DNA of 64,000 bases from Pseudomonadota bacterium (lineage in GTDB: Bacteria > Pseudomonadota > Alphaproteobacteria > Micropepsales > Micropepsaceae), in assembly GCA_021804785.1 (NCBI GenBank), contig JAJZGY010000001.1, forward strand, positions 62,001 to 126,000, given 5' to 3'. Below are positions 1-10,301 of this stretch, piece by piece. The notes under the pieces are model-generated. The model was not told where the DNA came from. It ran no database searches and was given only the letters and a program-made list of their open reading frames with translations. Numbering within the stretch: the first letter of the stretch is position 1; every line of letters begins with the position of its first letter. A program made the position numbers and the translations under genes.

Positions 1-1
1 T

Positions 2-262
2 TTGCGCCAATGCTGGCAGGAATGTGTGCTGTTGACTGCACTGTTGAGCGGGATTGCGTCAATGATCCTGGTGACGATGCCGCAGAGTATGCGTGGGTTC
101 AATGATCCGGCGTCCGTGTTGTGGACCAGCATGCTGGCCATCCAGTCGCTGCCTTATCTTGCGACAGTGATAACGGCCGCCATCAGCGCCTGGTCCTATG
201 GCCATCCTGGACGTAAGAAAGCTCCGGCTTTGGACAGTTCGGAACTTGCCGAGGCGGCCTGA
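2..262 (+). CDS. hypothetical membrane protein, C-terminal part (may be truncated by window start)
   Basis: ORF starting at the window edge; hydrophobic segments LLTALLSGIASMILVTM and LATVITAAISAWSY. Confidence 0.4.
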   Translation: MRQCWQECVLLTALLSGIASMILVTMPQSMRGFNDPASVLWTSMLAIQSLPYLATVITAAISAWSYGHPGRKKAPALDSSELAEAA

Positions 263-291
263 ACAGTTGGAAGATAACCCTGTCGCAAATA

Positions 292-1701
292 CTAAAGCGC
301 CAGGACCTTTCCGGGATTGAGTATATTATTGGGATCCAGCGCGCGCTTCAGAAGCGCCATGGTGCCAAGTTCAGCCGACGACTTATATCGGGTTATCTCC
401 AAGACCTTCATCACGCCAAGGCCATGCTCGGCGCTGATCGATCCGCCGAAATCGGCTACAATGTCGTGCACGATCCGGCTGATTTCCTCCCACCGAGCAA
501 GAAACGCAGCGCTGTCGGCTCCCACGGGTACCGACAGGTTAAAATGAAGATTGCCATCTCCTATGTGACCAAAGGGAACGGGACGGATTCCGGGTACCAG
601 TGCCCGCACCCTTTCTTCGGCTAGCTCAAGAAAGTCCGGTATCCGGGAAAGCGGCACGGAAACGTCGTGCTTGATCGATCCGCCTTCATATTTTTGCGCT
701 TCAGACATGTCCTCCCGCAATCGCCACAGCGCTAACCGCTGTGCTTCGCTGTCGGCAAACACAGCGTCTTCAACGAGTTTCTCCTGCGATGCGGAGACAA
801 GGGCCGTCTCAATGCTTTCACGCAGGGGAATCTGCGCGCCGCTCTGAGCTTCGACAAGCACATACCATCCGTGAGGACTGGTAAGCGGATCCCGTACACC
901 TTGCATATGTCGCAGAACAAATTCGAGTCCAATCCGGGGCATAATCTCAAACGCCGTGATTAAACCTCCGGTAGCAGCGTTAAGGCGATGAAGGAGATGA
1001 ACTGCAGCAGCCGGGCCCGGAACCGCGCAAAGCGCTGTCACGTGCTGGTCGGGCTTGGGATAGAGCTTGAGCACTGCCGCAGTGATTATGCCAAGCGTAC
1101 CTTCAGCGCCGATAAACAGGTGTTTGAGGTCGTAGCCAGTGTTGTCCTTGCGCAAACTACGCAGCATGTTGAGCACGGTACCGTTGGCAAGCACAGCTTC
1201 AATACCCAGTACCTGTTCACGGGCATTGCCGTAACGCAGCACGTTGACACCACCTGCGTTGGTCGAAAGATTGCCACCAATGGTGCAGCTGCCTTCGGAG
1301 GCAAGGCTGAGCGGGAAATAGCATCCCACTGCGGCGGCGGCCTGCTGTACTTCAGCAAGGATGGTACCGGCCTCCACCGTCACAGACATGGTTTGGGAAT
1401 CGATTTGACGGATGGCGTTCATGCGTGCCAGCGATAGCAGTATCTCCCCGTGAAACGGAATCTGACCGCCGACCAGGCCAGTATTTCCTCCCTGCGGTAC
1501 AACAGCAGTTTTTGTTTGATCGCAGAGCGACAGAACTGCTGCGAGCTCCTCTGTGCACTTGGGTCTGATGAGGAGTGCACAATGGCCGTGATAACGTCCA
1601 CGCCATTCCTCGAGATGAGGTGCGATCTGCTGTGGATCTTCAGAAAATCCATCAGCACCGAGAATGGCTTTGAGCCGCTCTAAGGTGTCGGTCGCTATCA
1701 T
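292..1701 (-). CDS. FAD-linked oxidase / D-2-hydroxyacid dehydrogenase (GlcD-like)
   Basis: VVPQGGNTGLVGGQ FAD-binding motif, SLASEGSCTIGGNLSTNAGG, C-terminal SAEHGLGVMK and LDPNNILNPGKV. Confidence 0.93.
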   Translation of the reverse strand: MIATDTLERLKAILGADGFSEDPQQIAPHLEEWRGRYHGHCALLIRPKCTEELAAVLSLCDQTKTAVVPQGGNTGLVGGQIPFHGEILLSLARMNAIRQIDSQTMSVTVEAGTILAEVQQAAAAVGCYFPLSLASEGSCTIGGNLSTNAGGVNVLRYGNAREQVLGIEAVLANGTVLNMLRSLRKDNTGYDLKHLFIGAEGTLGIITAAVLKLYPKPDQHVTALCAVPGPAAAVHLLHRLNAATGGLITAFEIMPRIGLEFVLRHMQGVRDPLTSPHGWYVLVEAQSGAQIPLRESIETALVSASQEKLVEDAVFADSEAQRLALWRLREDMSEAQKYEGGSIKHDVSVPLSRIPDFLELAEERVRALVPGIRPVPFGHIGDGNLHFNLSVPVGADSAAFLARWEEISRIVHDIVADFGGSISAEHGLGVMKVLEITRYKSSAELGTMALLKRALDPNNILNPGKVLAL

Positions 1702-2645
1702 GAAGCATCCTTAGGTGCGGCCGCGCGTGTCAGACGGTCATTGATCGCTTCGCCCAGCCCGTGGGCGGGGATGGGTACAACTGCGATCTTTGCCGACACC
1801 GCGTCAGCGGCGCGCAGCATTGCGAAAAGATTGGCTGCAGCCTCGCGCAGATCTGCCCCTGCGCTCAAGTTGAAGACATGGCTGGCGCCGGAAGGAAGAT
1901 CGCCTCCAAAGCCTATCAGTGCCTCACTGCTATCGACGCTGCGCGCACCAAGACGCAACTTCGCTTTGGGTGCGTAATGACTGGCCAGCTGACCGGGGGA
2001 CTGGATGCCCCCCTGAGCCCGTGCAAGAGGTCCCGCGATGGCTTCGATCGCTTCGCGGGCAATGGCACCGGGCCGGAGCATGACCGGATCATCACCCACG
2101 CACCCGATAACTGTCGATTCGAGACCAAGTGGGCTCGCCCCTCCATCCAGGATGAGGTCCACCTGTGTCCCGAGGCTCTCCGCCACGTGTTCCGCGGCGG
2201 TTGGCGAGATCTGTCCAGAACGGTTGGCACTGGGGGCAGCGATCGGACGACGGCTTTCCGCCAGTAGGGCCCGAACCACAGGGGCCGATGGCACGCGCAA
2301 CGCCACGGTTTCAAGACCAGCGCTGACCAGAAGTGAGAGCTTTATTTGCGGACGGCGGGGGACGACCAGGGTGAGCGCTCCCGGCCAAAAATGCCGCGCG
2401 AGGCGCCGCGCGGTGTCGGAAAAAATGCCCAGCTGTTCGGCTTGGCTGAGGTCCGAAACGTGTACGATGAGGGGATTGAAGGAGGGCCGCCCCTTGGCAG
2501 CAAATATGCCCGCAACCGCAGTGTCATTGGTTGCATCTGCGCCAAGGCCATAGACAGTTTCAGTCGGAAAAGCGACGAGCCGCCCTGCGCTTAGCAGTTC
2601 GGCGGCCCTCGCAATTGTAGCCCGATCAGCGGCAAACACCGGCAT
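1698..2645 (-). CDS. L-threonylcarbamoyladenylate synthase (Sua5/YrdC)
   Basis: GRLVAFPTETVYGLGADA, APSANRSGQISPT, plus C-terminal Sua5 domain (SPGQLASHYAPKA). Overlaps the next gene by 4 nt. Confidence 0.95.
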   Translation of the reverse strand: MPVFAADRATIARAAELLSAGRLVAFPTETVYGLGADATNDTAVAGIFAAKGRPSFNPLIVHVSDLSQAEQLGIFSDTARRLARHFWPGALTLVVPRRPQIKLSLLVSAGLETVALRVPSAPVVRALLAESRRPIAAPSANRSGQISPTAAEHVAESLGTQVDLILDGGASPLGLESTVIGCVGDDPVMLRPGAIAREAIEAIAGPLARAQGGIQSPGQLASHYAPKAKLRLGARSVDSSEALIGFGGDLPSGASHVFNLSAGADLREAAANLFAMLRAADAVSAKIAVVPIPAHGLGEAINDRLTRAAAPKDAS

Positions 2646-2690
2646 GGCAATGAACTTAGGCCAGCACGCGCCAAAGCGCGAGCCCGTTCG

Positions 2691-3281
2691 TCACAGCCAA
2701 GGCACCATGCGTGCGAGGAGGCCATCGCGCCGAATGAACTGATGGTACAATGCCGCTAGGACGTGCAGAACAATCAGGACAATCATGACCCAGGCCAACG
2801 TCACGTGCACCTGGGCAAAATTCTCGGCCAGATGGTGGCGGTCCGGTGCTGCCATGCCCTGATAGAACCAGAATTTGGGCCAATTGAAGAGGCCGAACCA
2901 GGACAAGGGCTTTGGGGCTCCCGAAGTCAGCAGCCAGCCGGCCAGGGGCGTGGCGATGATCAGCACGTAGAAAAGCAGGTGGGTGGCGCGTGCCGCCAGG
3001 CGCAAGGGCGCGGCTAGACCTTCCGGCGGAGGCAGGAACGGGTTCATCAGGCGCCAAATCACTCGCAGGACACTTACCGCAAGCACCGTCAGGCCAACTG
3101 ATTCGTGAAGGTCAAGGAAGGCCCCTCTCATCGGGTCCTGGCGTGGAAAGTCGCCCATGGTAAGTCCAAGGACGATATTGAGCACGACCAGCGCCGCTAT
3201 CAGCCAATGGAGGGTCATTGCGACCAAATCATAACGCAGCTGTGTGTCATTGGGCACCCGGCGCGCGGGGATCGTGCTCAT
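2691..3281 (-). CDS. cytochrome b561 family protein
   Basis: Multi-TM; histidine-bearing helices (VAMTLHWLIAALVVLNIVLG, DLHESVGLTVLAVSVLRVIWRL, HVTLAWVMIVLIVLHVLAALYHQF). Confidence 0.9.
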   Translation of the reverse strand: MSTIPARRVPNDTQLRYDLVAMTLHWLIAALVVLNIVLGLTMGDFPRQDPMRGAFLDLHESVGLTVLAVSVLRVIWRLMNPFLPPPEGLAAPLRLAARATHLLFYVLIIATPLAGWLLTSGAPKPLSWFGLFNWPKFWFYQGMAAPDRHHLAENFAQVHVTLAWVMIVLIVLHVLAALYHQFIRRDGLLARMVPWL

Positions 3282-3425
3282 TCTATCCTCGTACTATGTG
3301 TGGATATTGCGAGGATCGATTTTAGGCGGAGGGGAGGGGAGTTGTCACCTTGGCATTCTGTGATCTGCGCTTGACCGCTGCGCTCATAGCTTTTCATAGT
3401 TCAAATGAGCAACCTGAGGATCGTC

Positions 3426-4484
3426 ATGACTGAAACGGCAGCCCGGACCCGACCGGGTCAGAATCTGGACTACCCTTTTTCGGATCGTCCCGAAACTGGC
3501 GCCTATATTGAAGTCGTTAAGGGGGTCTATTGGGTACGCATGCGTTTGCCCTTTCAGCTCAACCATATCAACTTATGGCTGCTCGCGGACGGGGATGGCT
3601 GGACGGTTGTAGACACCGGCGTGCGTGACGAACCCACGGCTCAGGCCTGGACGGAGCTGTTCGACAAGGTGATGCTGGGAAAACCCGTAAAGCGGGTGAT
3701 CGTGACCCATCTGCACCCGGATCACGTGGGTATGGCCGGATGGTTGGTACGCCGCTTTGGCTGCATGTTATGGATGAGCCGCACCGATTATCTTATGTGC
3801 CGCAACTTATGCTTCGATACCGGACTCGAGGCACCAGAAGAGGGTATTCGGTTCTATAAGGCCGCGGGCTTTCCTGAAGATGCGCTGGAGCAGTACCGCA
3901 CGCGCTTTGGCGGCTTCGGCAAGGGCGTTTACCGACTGCCAAACTCCTATCACCGCATGATTGACGGCGATCAGATTGAGATCGGAGATTATTCTTGGGA
4001 GGTTGTTGTAGGGCGGGGACATGCCCCAGAGCATGTGTGTCTGTGGTGTAAAGAAGCGGGTGTATTTATTTCGGGGGATCAGATTTTACCCCGTATTTCC
4101 TCCAATGTTTCCCTTTTCCCTACTGAACCAGAGGCCAATCCTCTACAGGACTGGCTTGATTCCTGCGCCAAGCTTGAAGGCATGGTCGGCGATGATGTGC
4201 TCATTCTACCCTCCCACAATGAGCCCTTTCGAGGTGCAAGGATGCGTTTGCGCGAGCTCATCGAGGGGCATGAGACCAGTCTCTCGGCACTGCACGTGCT
4301 GTGTAGAGAACCCAAGCGTGCGGTTGACTGCTTCCCAGCACTTTTCCGAAGCCGCATTACGGCCGGAAATTTTGGCATGGCCACAGGCGAAAGCCTGGCT
4401 CATCTCAGTTGCTTGATCGCACGGGATCAGATGCGACGCGAACGCGACAAGCACGGCGTGGATTGGTACACCAGTCTCGACTGA
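3426..4484 (+). CDS. MBL-fold metallo-hydrolase
   Basis: THLHPDHVGMAGWL metal-binding motif, DTGVRDEPT, FISGDQILPRIS, LPSHNEPF. Start chosen at internal ATG (ORF opens at 3405). Confidence 0.92.
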   Translation: MTETAARTRPGQNLDYPFSDRPETGAYIEVVKGVYWVRMRLPFQLNHINLWLLADGDGWTVVDTGVRDEPTAQAWTELFDKVMLGKPVKRVIVTHLHPDHVGMAGWLVRRFGCMLWMSRTDYLMCRNLCFDTGLEAPEEGIRFYKAAGFPEDALEQYRTRFGGFGKGVYRLPNSYHRMIDGDQIEIGDYSWEVVVGRGHAPEHVCLWCKEAGVFISGDQILPRISSNVSLFPTEPEANPLQDWLDSCAKLEGMVGDDVLILPSHNEPFRGARMRLRELIEGHETSLSALHVLCREPKRAVDCFPALFRSRITAGNFGMATGESLAHLSCLIARDQMRRERDKHGVDWYTSLD

Positions 4485-4551
4485 TGAGGAGCTGGCGACA
4501 TGCTCGTCGGCAACTCTTTGCTGAACTCCGCTCGGCCTATGGCTCGTCGCG

Positions 4552-5547
4552 TCAGCGCGGCGGAGTTGACTTTGGCATGAGCTCCGCTTGTGGGGATAAA
4601 GAAGGAGTACTGGCGCCTGACACGTCCCGAAACTGGACGACGTGTTGAGGGTAGGGAATGGTAATTCCGGCTTTGTCGAGCGCGAGCTTGACCTTCTTTT
4701 GCAGATCAAAAAGTACGGTCCAGTAATCTGAAGTTGCAGTCCAGCAACGCACGATGATGTCGACCGATGACGCCCCCAAAGAGCCGACAGGGGTTATTGG
4801 AGCCGGATCGTGCAAAATTCGTGGATCGGAGGTGAGCAGGTCAAGAATGATAGCCTGAGCTCTTTCGATATCGTCGCCGTAATCGATACCAACCGTGAAG
4901 TTTATTCGCCGTATAGGTTCACGAGAGTAGTTGATGATAGTACTGGAAAAGATCTTAGAGTTAGGTACTGAAATGTAAATCAGGTCAGCATCGACAAGAA
5001 CCGTGGTAAAAAGACCAATTTCACGTACTGTACCGCCTGCATCAGCGGCACTGATGTAATCGCCAACCCGAAATGGTCGCAAAAACAGGAGCATTGCTCC
5101 AGCCGCTACGTTGGAAAGCGTCCCTTGCAGCGCAAGACCCACAGCAAGGCCAGCTGCACCTAATACGGCAATCAGGCTCGTAGTCTGCACGCCAAAGCGG
5201 CCGAGTACAGCGATCAGCGTTACTGCAATGATGCCATAACGAACAGTAGTGGTTGAAACCGGGACTAGCGTGGCATCGATGCGCCGACTGTGGGTCAAAG
5301 TGCGCTCCAGCCACCGTCCCATCCAGCGCGAGAGCACAAAACCGAAAATAAGAATGACGACGGCTGCGACGAGATTGCTCGCAGCGCCAAAGAGAAAATC
5401 CTCGAGCCGATCGGGGGTGGACAGCACTGGGGCAAGTGGCAGCGCCGCGACAAGGGCTTTGGGGGACATCGCAACCTCCGGGGTTATGCAGCTCTTAGGT
5501 ACATGCAGAACGAACCATACGGGCATGGACTGCCCAGATGTGGTCAA
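4552..5547 (-). CDS. mechanosensitive ion channel (MscS family)
   Basis: MscS pore/beta-domain pattern GAAGLAVGLALQGTLSNVAAGAMLLFLRPFRVGDYI; start may be downstream (MSPKALVAALPL). Confidence 0.93.
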   Translation of the reverse strand: MTTSGQSMPVWFVLHVPKSCITPEVAMSPKALVAALPLAPVLSTPDRLEDFLFGAASNLVAAVVILIFGFVLSRWMGRWLERTLTHSRRIDATLVPVSTTTVRYGIIAVTLIAVLGRFGVQTTSLIAVLGAAGLAVGLALQGTLSNVAAGAMLLFLRPFRVGDYISAADAGGTVREIGLFTTVLVDADLIYISVPNSKIFSSTIINYSREPIRRINFTVGIDYGDDIERAQAIILDLLTSDPRILHDPAPITPVGSLGASSVDIIVRCWTATSDYWTVLFDLQKKVKLALDKAGITIPYPQHVVQFRDVSGASTPSLSPQAELMPKSTPPR

Positions 5548-5597
5548 CCGACCTTACAGGAGAAAATGCGAATTAGCTCCGTGCACCCTGCAAGCAA

Positions 5598-5626
5598 CAA
5601 AAAGCCCGGGCAAAGCCCGGGCTTTG
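5598..5626 (-). terminator. Rho-independent terminator downstream of carD
   Basis: On the minus strand: AGCCCGGGC-TTT-GCCCGGGCT followed by TTTT, about 20 nt after the CarD stop. Confidence 0.85.
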
Positions 5627-5644
5627 GGGTATCTGGATATGGTA

Positions 5645-6199
5645 TCAGGCTGCCTTTTTAAGCAGCACGGTTTCGACGCGCTTGATTGCCGCCTGTTCAT
5701 CAATGCGCTCTACCGCCGCAACTTCGCGGGCCATGCGGGCCAGGGCGGCCTCATAAAGCTGACGTTCAGAGTAGGACTGCTCAGGCTGCCCTGACGCCCG
5801 GTGCAGATCCCGCACCACTTCGGCGATAGAAACCAAATCGCCCGAATTGATCTTGGCTTCATATTCCTGCGCGCGACGCGACCACATGGTGCGCTTTACC
5901 CGGGCCCTTCCCTTGAGGGTATTCAGCGCCGTCGCCACCACGTCCGGTGAGGATAGTTTACGCATGCCCACGGACTTGGCCTTGGCGACAGGAACCCGAA
6001 GGGTCATCTTGTCTTTTTCGAAGGTAATGACAAACAGCTCAAGCTTGAGGCCGGCAACTTCCTGCTCCTCAATTCGCATAATTTTGCCAACGCCGTGGGT
6101 TGGGTAAACCACGTGATCATTGGACTTGAATTCGGGCTTCTTGTTGGAGTTGGCAGGAACTTTCTTCTTAGTTGTCGCTGCAGCGGTCGTCATATCCAT
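5645..6199 (-). CDS. carD: CarD family transcriptional regulator (CdnL-like)
   Basis: NDHVVYPTHGVGKIMRIEEQEVAG...VPVAKAKSVGMRKL; C-terminal helical SGDLVSIAEVVRDLHR. Confidence 0.95.
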   Translation of the reverse strand: MDMTTAAATTKKKVPANSNKKPEFKSNDHVVYPTHGVGKIMRIEEQEVAGLKLELFVITFEKDKMTLRVPVAKAKSVGMRKLSSPDVVATALNTLKGRARVKRTMWSRRAQEYEAKINSGDLVSIAEVVRDLHRASGQPEQSYSERQLYEAALARMAREVAAVERIDEQAAIKRVETVLLKKAA

Positions 6200-6606
6200 C
6201 CATATCCTCGCGAAAAAAAGCGCTCCGCCCGATCAGCCGCCCAACCGCTGCGAAGTGCGTCGCATTTGAAGGCGCCGCATGCTGCAGCGCAAAAGACCCC
6301 GCTTTTCAGAAACACGGCACGCATCGATTTGCGCTAGGTCCTGGGTTCAGGATTCGGGGACGTCCTGAGGTCAAACACACAAATCTGGCGGGACAGATGC
6401 CTGGGGCGCACGTATTGTGCCGGTCGGACTGCCAAATGCCAATAATGAAGACTATCACGATCCTGGGAAAAAGGGAAGGACGAATCATCGAAGCCGTTGA
6501 AAATACGGCCTTAATTATAGCTTTCGGCGAATTCCCTCAAGGATTACGGCAGCTTGGCAGTCAGCCCCATCACGCGGCAGCGTTCCTTAAGCCCCCGGCG
6601 CGTGGC

Positions 6607-6945
6607 TTAGCTACCCGTTCCCGGGTTGGGACTAAAGTGTGCCTCGAACTTACCCTCGACCCCATCCCACTCCTTCGCATCTGCGGGAGGAGTGCCCTTC
6701 TGAGTAATGTTGGGCCAGGCCTTGGAATATTCCGCATTGAGACTCAGCCATTTCTCCAAACCCGGCTCAGTATCCGGCTTTATGGCCTCGGGCGGGCATT
6801 CCGGCTCGCAGACGCCGCAATCGATACAAACTTCCGGATCGATCACCAGCATGTTCTCACCCTCGTAGAAGCAGTCCACCGGGCAGACCTCGACGCAATC
6901 CATGAATTTGCATTTGATGCAGGCATCCGTGACGACGAAGGTCAT
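6607..6945 (-). CDS. fdxA: 7Fe/FdxA-type ferredoxin
   Basis: [55 protein letters not shown], full cluster ligand pattern; start chosen at MTFVV. Confidence 0.95.
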   Translation of the reverse strand: MTFVVTDACIKCKFMDCVEVCPVDCFYEGENMLVIDPEVCIDCGVCEPECPPEAIKPDTEPGLEKWLSLNAEYSKAWPNITQKGTPPADAKEWDGVEGKFEAHFSPNPGTGS

Positions 6946-6987
6946 AAGGCGACTCCGAAGCAAAGGGTGAGGGGCGCGGCAAGCTCC

Positions 6988-7278
6988 TTAAGGCGCTGTC
7001 GCGCTCGGATCAAGCACCGTTTCGACCATCACCTCATAGAGCTGCCTGGCTTCAGGCGCAGACCCGCGACGCTCTCCAAGTCCGAGGACCCTTATCGCCG
7101 CAACCTCGCGACCCAGAGGCAGTGTGACGATGTCCCCACAGCGCAAAATAACAGCAGGCTTTTCCACACGTTGGCCGTTTAGGCGAATGAACCCGGCCAT
7201 GCAGGCGCGCTGGGCCAAAGGCCGGGTGCGGTAAAACCTGGCATGCCATAGCCATTTGTCGATGCGCATGTGGTCCAT
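6988..7278 (-). CDS. RNA-binding S4 domain protein (Hsp15-like)
   Basis: MDHMRIDKWLWHARFYRTRPLAQRACMAGFIRLNGQRVEKP. The 231-aa ORF is an over-extension; the true start is probably ATG at 7278, 5 nt after the helicase stop. Confidence 0.9.
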   Translation of the reverse strand: MDHMRIDKWLWHARFYRTRPLAQRACMAGFIRLNGQRVEKPAVILRCGDIVTLPLGREVAAIRVLGLGERRGSAPEARQLYEVMVETVLDPSATAP

Positions 7279-7282
7279 TGCG

Positions 7283-9892
7283 TCAATCCGCCGCAATAAG
7301 TGCCCGAAGTTCCGCGAACGGAGAATCGGCAGCGCGCTCAGCACCTGCTCGGCTTGAACCTGGACGCCCATGGCCGCGCTTGTCCGACTGTGACTTTGGC
7401 AATGCTTCGCGCCCGCGCGACCGTCGCCATACAGGCTCGCTTCCGGCAACTTCGACCCGCCGCCAGCCAAGACCATCGAGGACATCCTCGACTGCTCTTC
7501 GGTCACAGCCGAGCAATGAGGCAAGGCGTGGCATCGCCGCCTGTGCTGACTGTCCGCCGGCCGCAGCGTCTTCCAGCGTCTCTTCCAGCCGCTCGAGTAT
7601 ATCCAGGCGAATGATGCGGGCGCGGATACGTCGAAACCCGGCCGCGGCCAAAAAATCCTTCGGCAGTTCATCATCGTTTGCAAATGAGGTCACTCCGGCG
7701 GCCGGGGGACGGGGGATGGCGGTCAGTCCCCTCGAAACCGACCACAGCAAGGCCAGCAGGTGTGCACTGTCCGGGCGCAGAAGTCGCGGCACGAAGATGG
7801 CGTGACGCCCAAAGCTGATGCCGAATGGGCGCAGTGCGTGCGCGACCGCTCGCTCGTCTGCGTGCAATGAGGCCTGACTTCGATCCACGGCTCCTAGATG
7901 TTCGACGAGCAGATAGGCCAGTCCGCGTGCTGCAGCTGGAAGGGGGCGCGCCGCATTAGGTCGAGCCTCGCTTGCATCCCTGAGAGCAAATAGGACCGAC
8001 AGGTGATCATGGAGATAGCTTTCCAGCCACTGAACAAGCCTTAGGCTTAGGCGGTTGCGCGTTTCGGCACGCAGGTGTTCGTCGACCACCAGGGAAATTC
8101 GTGGCGCGAGTACCGAGGAACCCGCCTCGAGCTGACCAATAACCGCGCCCTCCCACCAGATGCGACCGTGTTCGCTCAAGCTCAGTGCGTTGTCGCCAGC
8201 ACCCAAGAGCGCCCGTTCGCGACGGGCAAATTCCCCCTCCAATGCTTTTAGAGCTGCCGCTCTCAGAGTACGCCCCTGAAACGAGCGCTCACGGTCACCG
8301 GGAACGAAGACAAAGCCTTCCAATTTGCCGACATTTTCTCCGTCGACCGTAACAGCGCCGGACTCGTCGACACTGAGATCGCAGTCATCGTCCTTAAGCG
8401 ATTTCATCAATATCGCCGTGCGTCGATCGATGAAGCGTTGTGTCAGGCGCTCATGCAGGGCATCCGAAAGCCGATCTTCTACCGATCGGGTCTGAGCTTG
8501 CCAGAATGGTGCGTCCTTGAGCCAGTTCGGGCGGTTTGCCGTATAGGTCCAGGTACGAATCGCAGCCAACCGTCCCGACAAGGTGGCAACATCGCCATCG
8601 ACCGTATCGAGCCGACCGATTTGGTTGGCAAACCAGTCTTCGGGCAAAACCCCCTCGGAACTCATGAGGTATCGGTAGATCTGCCCGACAAGGCGGACAT
8701 GATCCTCATCGGAAAGCCGTCGAAAATCGGGAAGCTGACAGGTCTCCCACAACAGGCGTACGGCAGCGGAGGAGTCTGCCATCGCACGGATGTCGGCATG
8801 ACTTGCAAGAATGCGTAGCGCTATCACATCCTGTGCCGCACGAGCTTTAATGAGACCACGCTGAGGCGCTGCAGCGTCCAGCGCGCTCAAAAGTCCGTCC
8901 AGGGAATGATATGGGAGACTGGAATTTCGCCACTGAAGCAGACGAACTGGGTCGTAGTGGTGATTTTCAATGCGCTTTATTAGCTCTGGTTCGAGCGTCT
9001 CCGCATCGGCAGTCATACCAAAAGTTCCATCATTCATATGACGACCGGCACGACCAGCTATCTGACCAATCTCATCGGCCCGAAGGGCGCGAAAGCCAAC
9101 GCCATCGAATTTACTTAATGACGAAAACGCGACATGGTCGATTTCCATATTTAGACCCATGCCAATCGCATCGGTCGCCACTAGAAAATCGACCTCTCCA
9201 CTTTGATAGAGCCCAACTTGGGCATTACGTGTGCGCGGAGAAAGCGCGCCCAGAACCACTGCAGCACCGCCGCGTTGGCGACGGATGAGTTCGGCGATTC
9301 CGTATACCTCTTCGACAGAGAATGCGATTACAGCCGAACGCCGGGGCAGTCGCGTGAGTTTTTTGCTGCCCGAAAAGGCAAGGTCAGAAAACCGCGGGCG
9401 AGTTATGAACTGGGCGTGCGGAATGAAGCGCTGGATCACTCCACGCATGGTCTCTGCACCAAGCAGAATGGTTTCTTCTCGTCCCCGCGCGAAGAGGAGG
9501 CGGTCGGTGAAAATGTGGCCGCGTTCGAGGTCAGCACAGAGCTGGATCTCATCGATCACGAGACAGGCAACATCGAGGTCCAGCGGCATCGCTTCGACGG
9601 TGCATACAAAATACTGCGCGGAACCAGGAACGATTTTTTCTTCCCCCGTGACGAGGGCTACGGTCTGCGCGCCTTTAAGCTGGACGATGCGCTCGTAGAC
9701 CTCGCGGGCCAAAAGTCTCAATGGCAGACCAATGATTCCCGAGCGGTGCGCCGTCATCCGCTCAATGGCAAAATGGGTCTTCCCGGTGTTTGTGGGACCC
9801 AGCACAGCGGTTACCCGCCCGCCGCCCTGCATGGGCGCTGTCCAGTTGGGAGGATGTGGGCTCACCCTGGGCCGTGGCTGGTGCTGCATCAT
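7283..9892 (-). CDS. SUV3-like ATP-dependent RNA helicase
   Basis: Walker A VLGPTNTGKTHFAIERM, DEIQ box, VATDAIGMGLNM, QIAGRAGRH. Start chosen at MMQHQ (ORF opens at 10024). Confidence 0.92.
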   Translation of the reverse strand: MMQHQPRPRVSPHPPNWTAPMQGGGRVTAVLGPTNTGKTHFAIERMTAHRSGIIGLPLRLLAREVYERIVQLKGAQTVALVTGEEKIVPGSAQYFVCTVEAMPLDLDVACLVIDEIQLCADLERGHIFTDRLLFARGREETILLGAETMRGVIQRFIPHAQFITRPRFSDLAFSGSKKLTRLPRRSAVIAFSVEEVYGIAELIRRQRGGAAVVLGALSPRTRNAQVGLYQSGEVDFLVATDAIGMGLNMEIDHVAFSSLSKFDGVGFRALRADEIGQIAGRAGRHMNDGTFGMTADAETLEPELIKRIENHHYDPVRLLQWRNSSLPYHSLDGLLSALDAAAPQRGLIKARAAQDVIALRILASHADIRAMADSSAAVRLLWETCQLPDFRRLSDEDHVRLVGQIYRYLMSSEGVLPEDWFANQIGRLDTVDGDVATLSGRLAAIRTWTYTANRPNWLKDAPFWQAQTRSVEDRLSDALHERLTQRFIDRRTAILMKSLKDDDCDLSVDESGAVTVDGENVGKLEGFVFVPGDRERSFQGRTLRAAALKALEGEFARRERALLGAGDNALSLSEHGRIWWEGAVIGQLEAGSSVLAPRISLVVDEHLRAETRNRLSLRLVQWLESYLHDHLSVLFALRDASEARPNAARPLPAAARGLAYLLVEHLGAVDRSQASLHADERAVAHALRPFGISFGRHAIFVPRLLRPDSAHLLALLWSVSRGLTAIPRPPAAGVTSFANDDELPKDFLAAAGFRRIRARIIRLDILERLEETLEDAAAGGQSAQAAMPRLASLLGCDRRAVEDVLDGLGWRRVEVAGSEPVWRRSRGREALPKSQSDKRGHGRPGSSRAGAERAADSPFAELRALIAAD

Positions 9893-10301
9893 GGGCGCTT
9901 TTACGAGGAGCCAAGGACGTCGACAAGGCCGAGCCTTGAGCCCATACCGCAAAGCCAAACGGTTGCTAAGCCGTTGTTCTACATATGAAAGAATGGAGTT
10001 GCCCTGTGGATGGCATGCACGCAACTGAGAACAGTGACCGAACGAATCGTGTTCGAATCACTAACCCTGTTCGATTCGGTCTTTGTTCTCATACTAGCAG
10101 TGTAAAGTCAACGATTCGTTTTTCCATATGTAGGGGGCGCCACACAGACTGGCGGTAGAGGACGTGGAGTTGTGGATATCCGCCCCAGGCGCAGGACTGT
10201 CCACATTTGCGGGGCTGAGCGGTGGCTTGGTACCAAATCTGCAGTTTGACGATGATTTCGCAACTGCGATACTGGCCCATCAGAACTGGCCTGGAGGGCC
10301 C

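Noticed and set aside
988-1437. 149-aa + strand ORF
   Set aside because: Antisense shadow of the FAD-linked oxidase.
2038-2553. 171-aa + strand ORF (and 1761-2267)
   Set aside because: Antisense shadows of the Sua5 gene; composition typical of out-of-frame high-GC translation.
6172-7182. 336-aa + strand ORF
   Set aside because: Antisense to ferredoxin and the S4 protein, whose minus-strand products are clearly recognisable; the ORF product has no domain signal.
7279-7683. N-terminal extension of the S4-domain ORF
   Set aside because: Overlaps the helicase C-terminus and lacks domain signal; the start at 7278 is far more likely.
9203-9988. 261-aa + strand ORF
   Set aside because: Antisense shadow of the SUV3-like helicase coding sequence.
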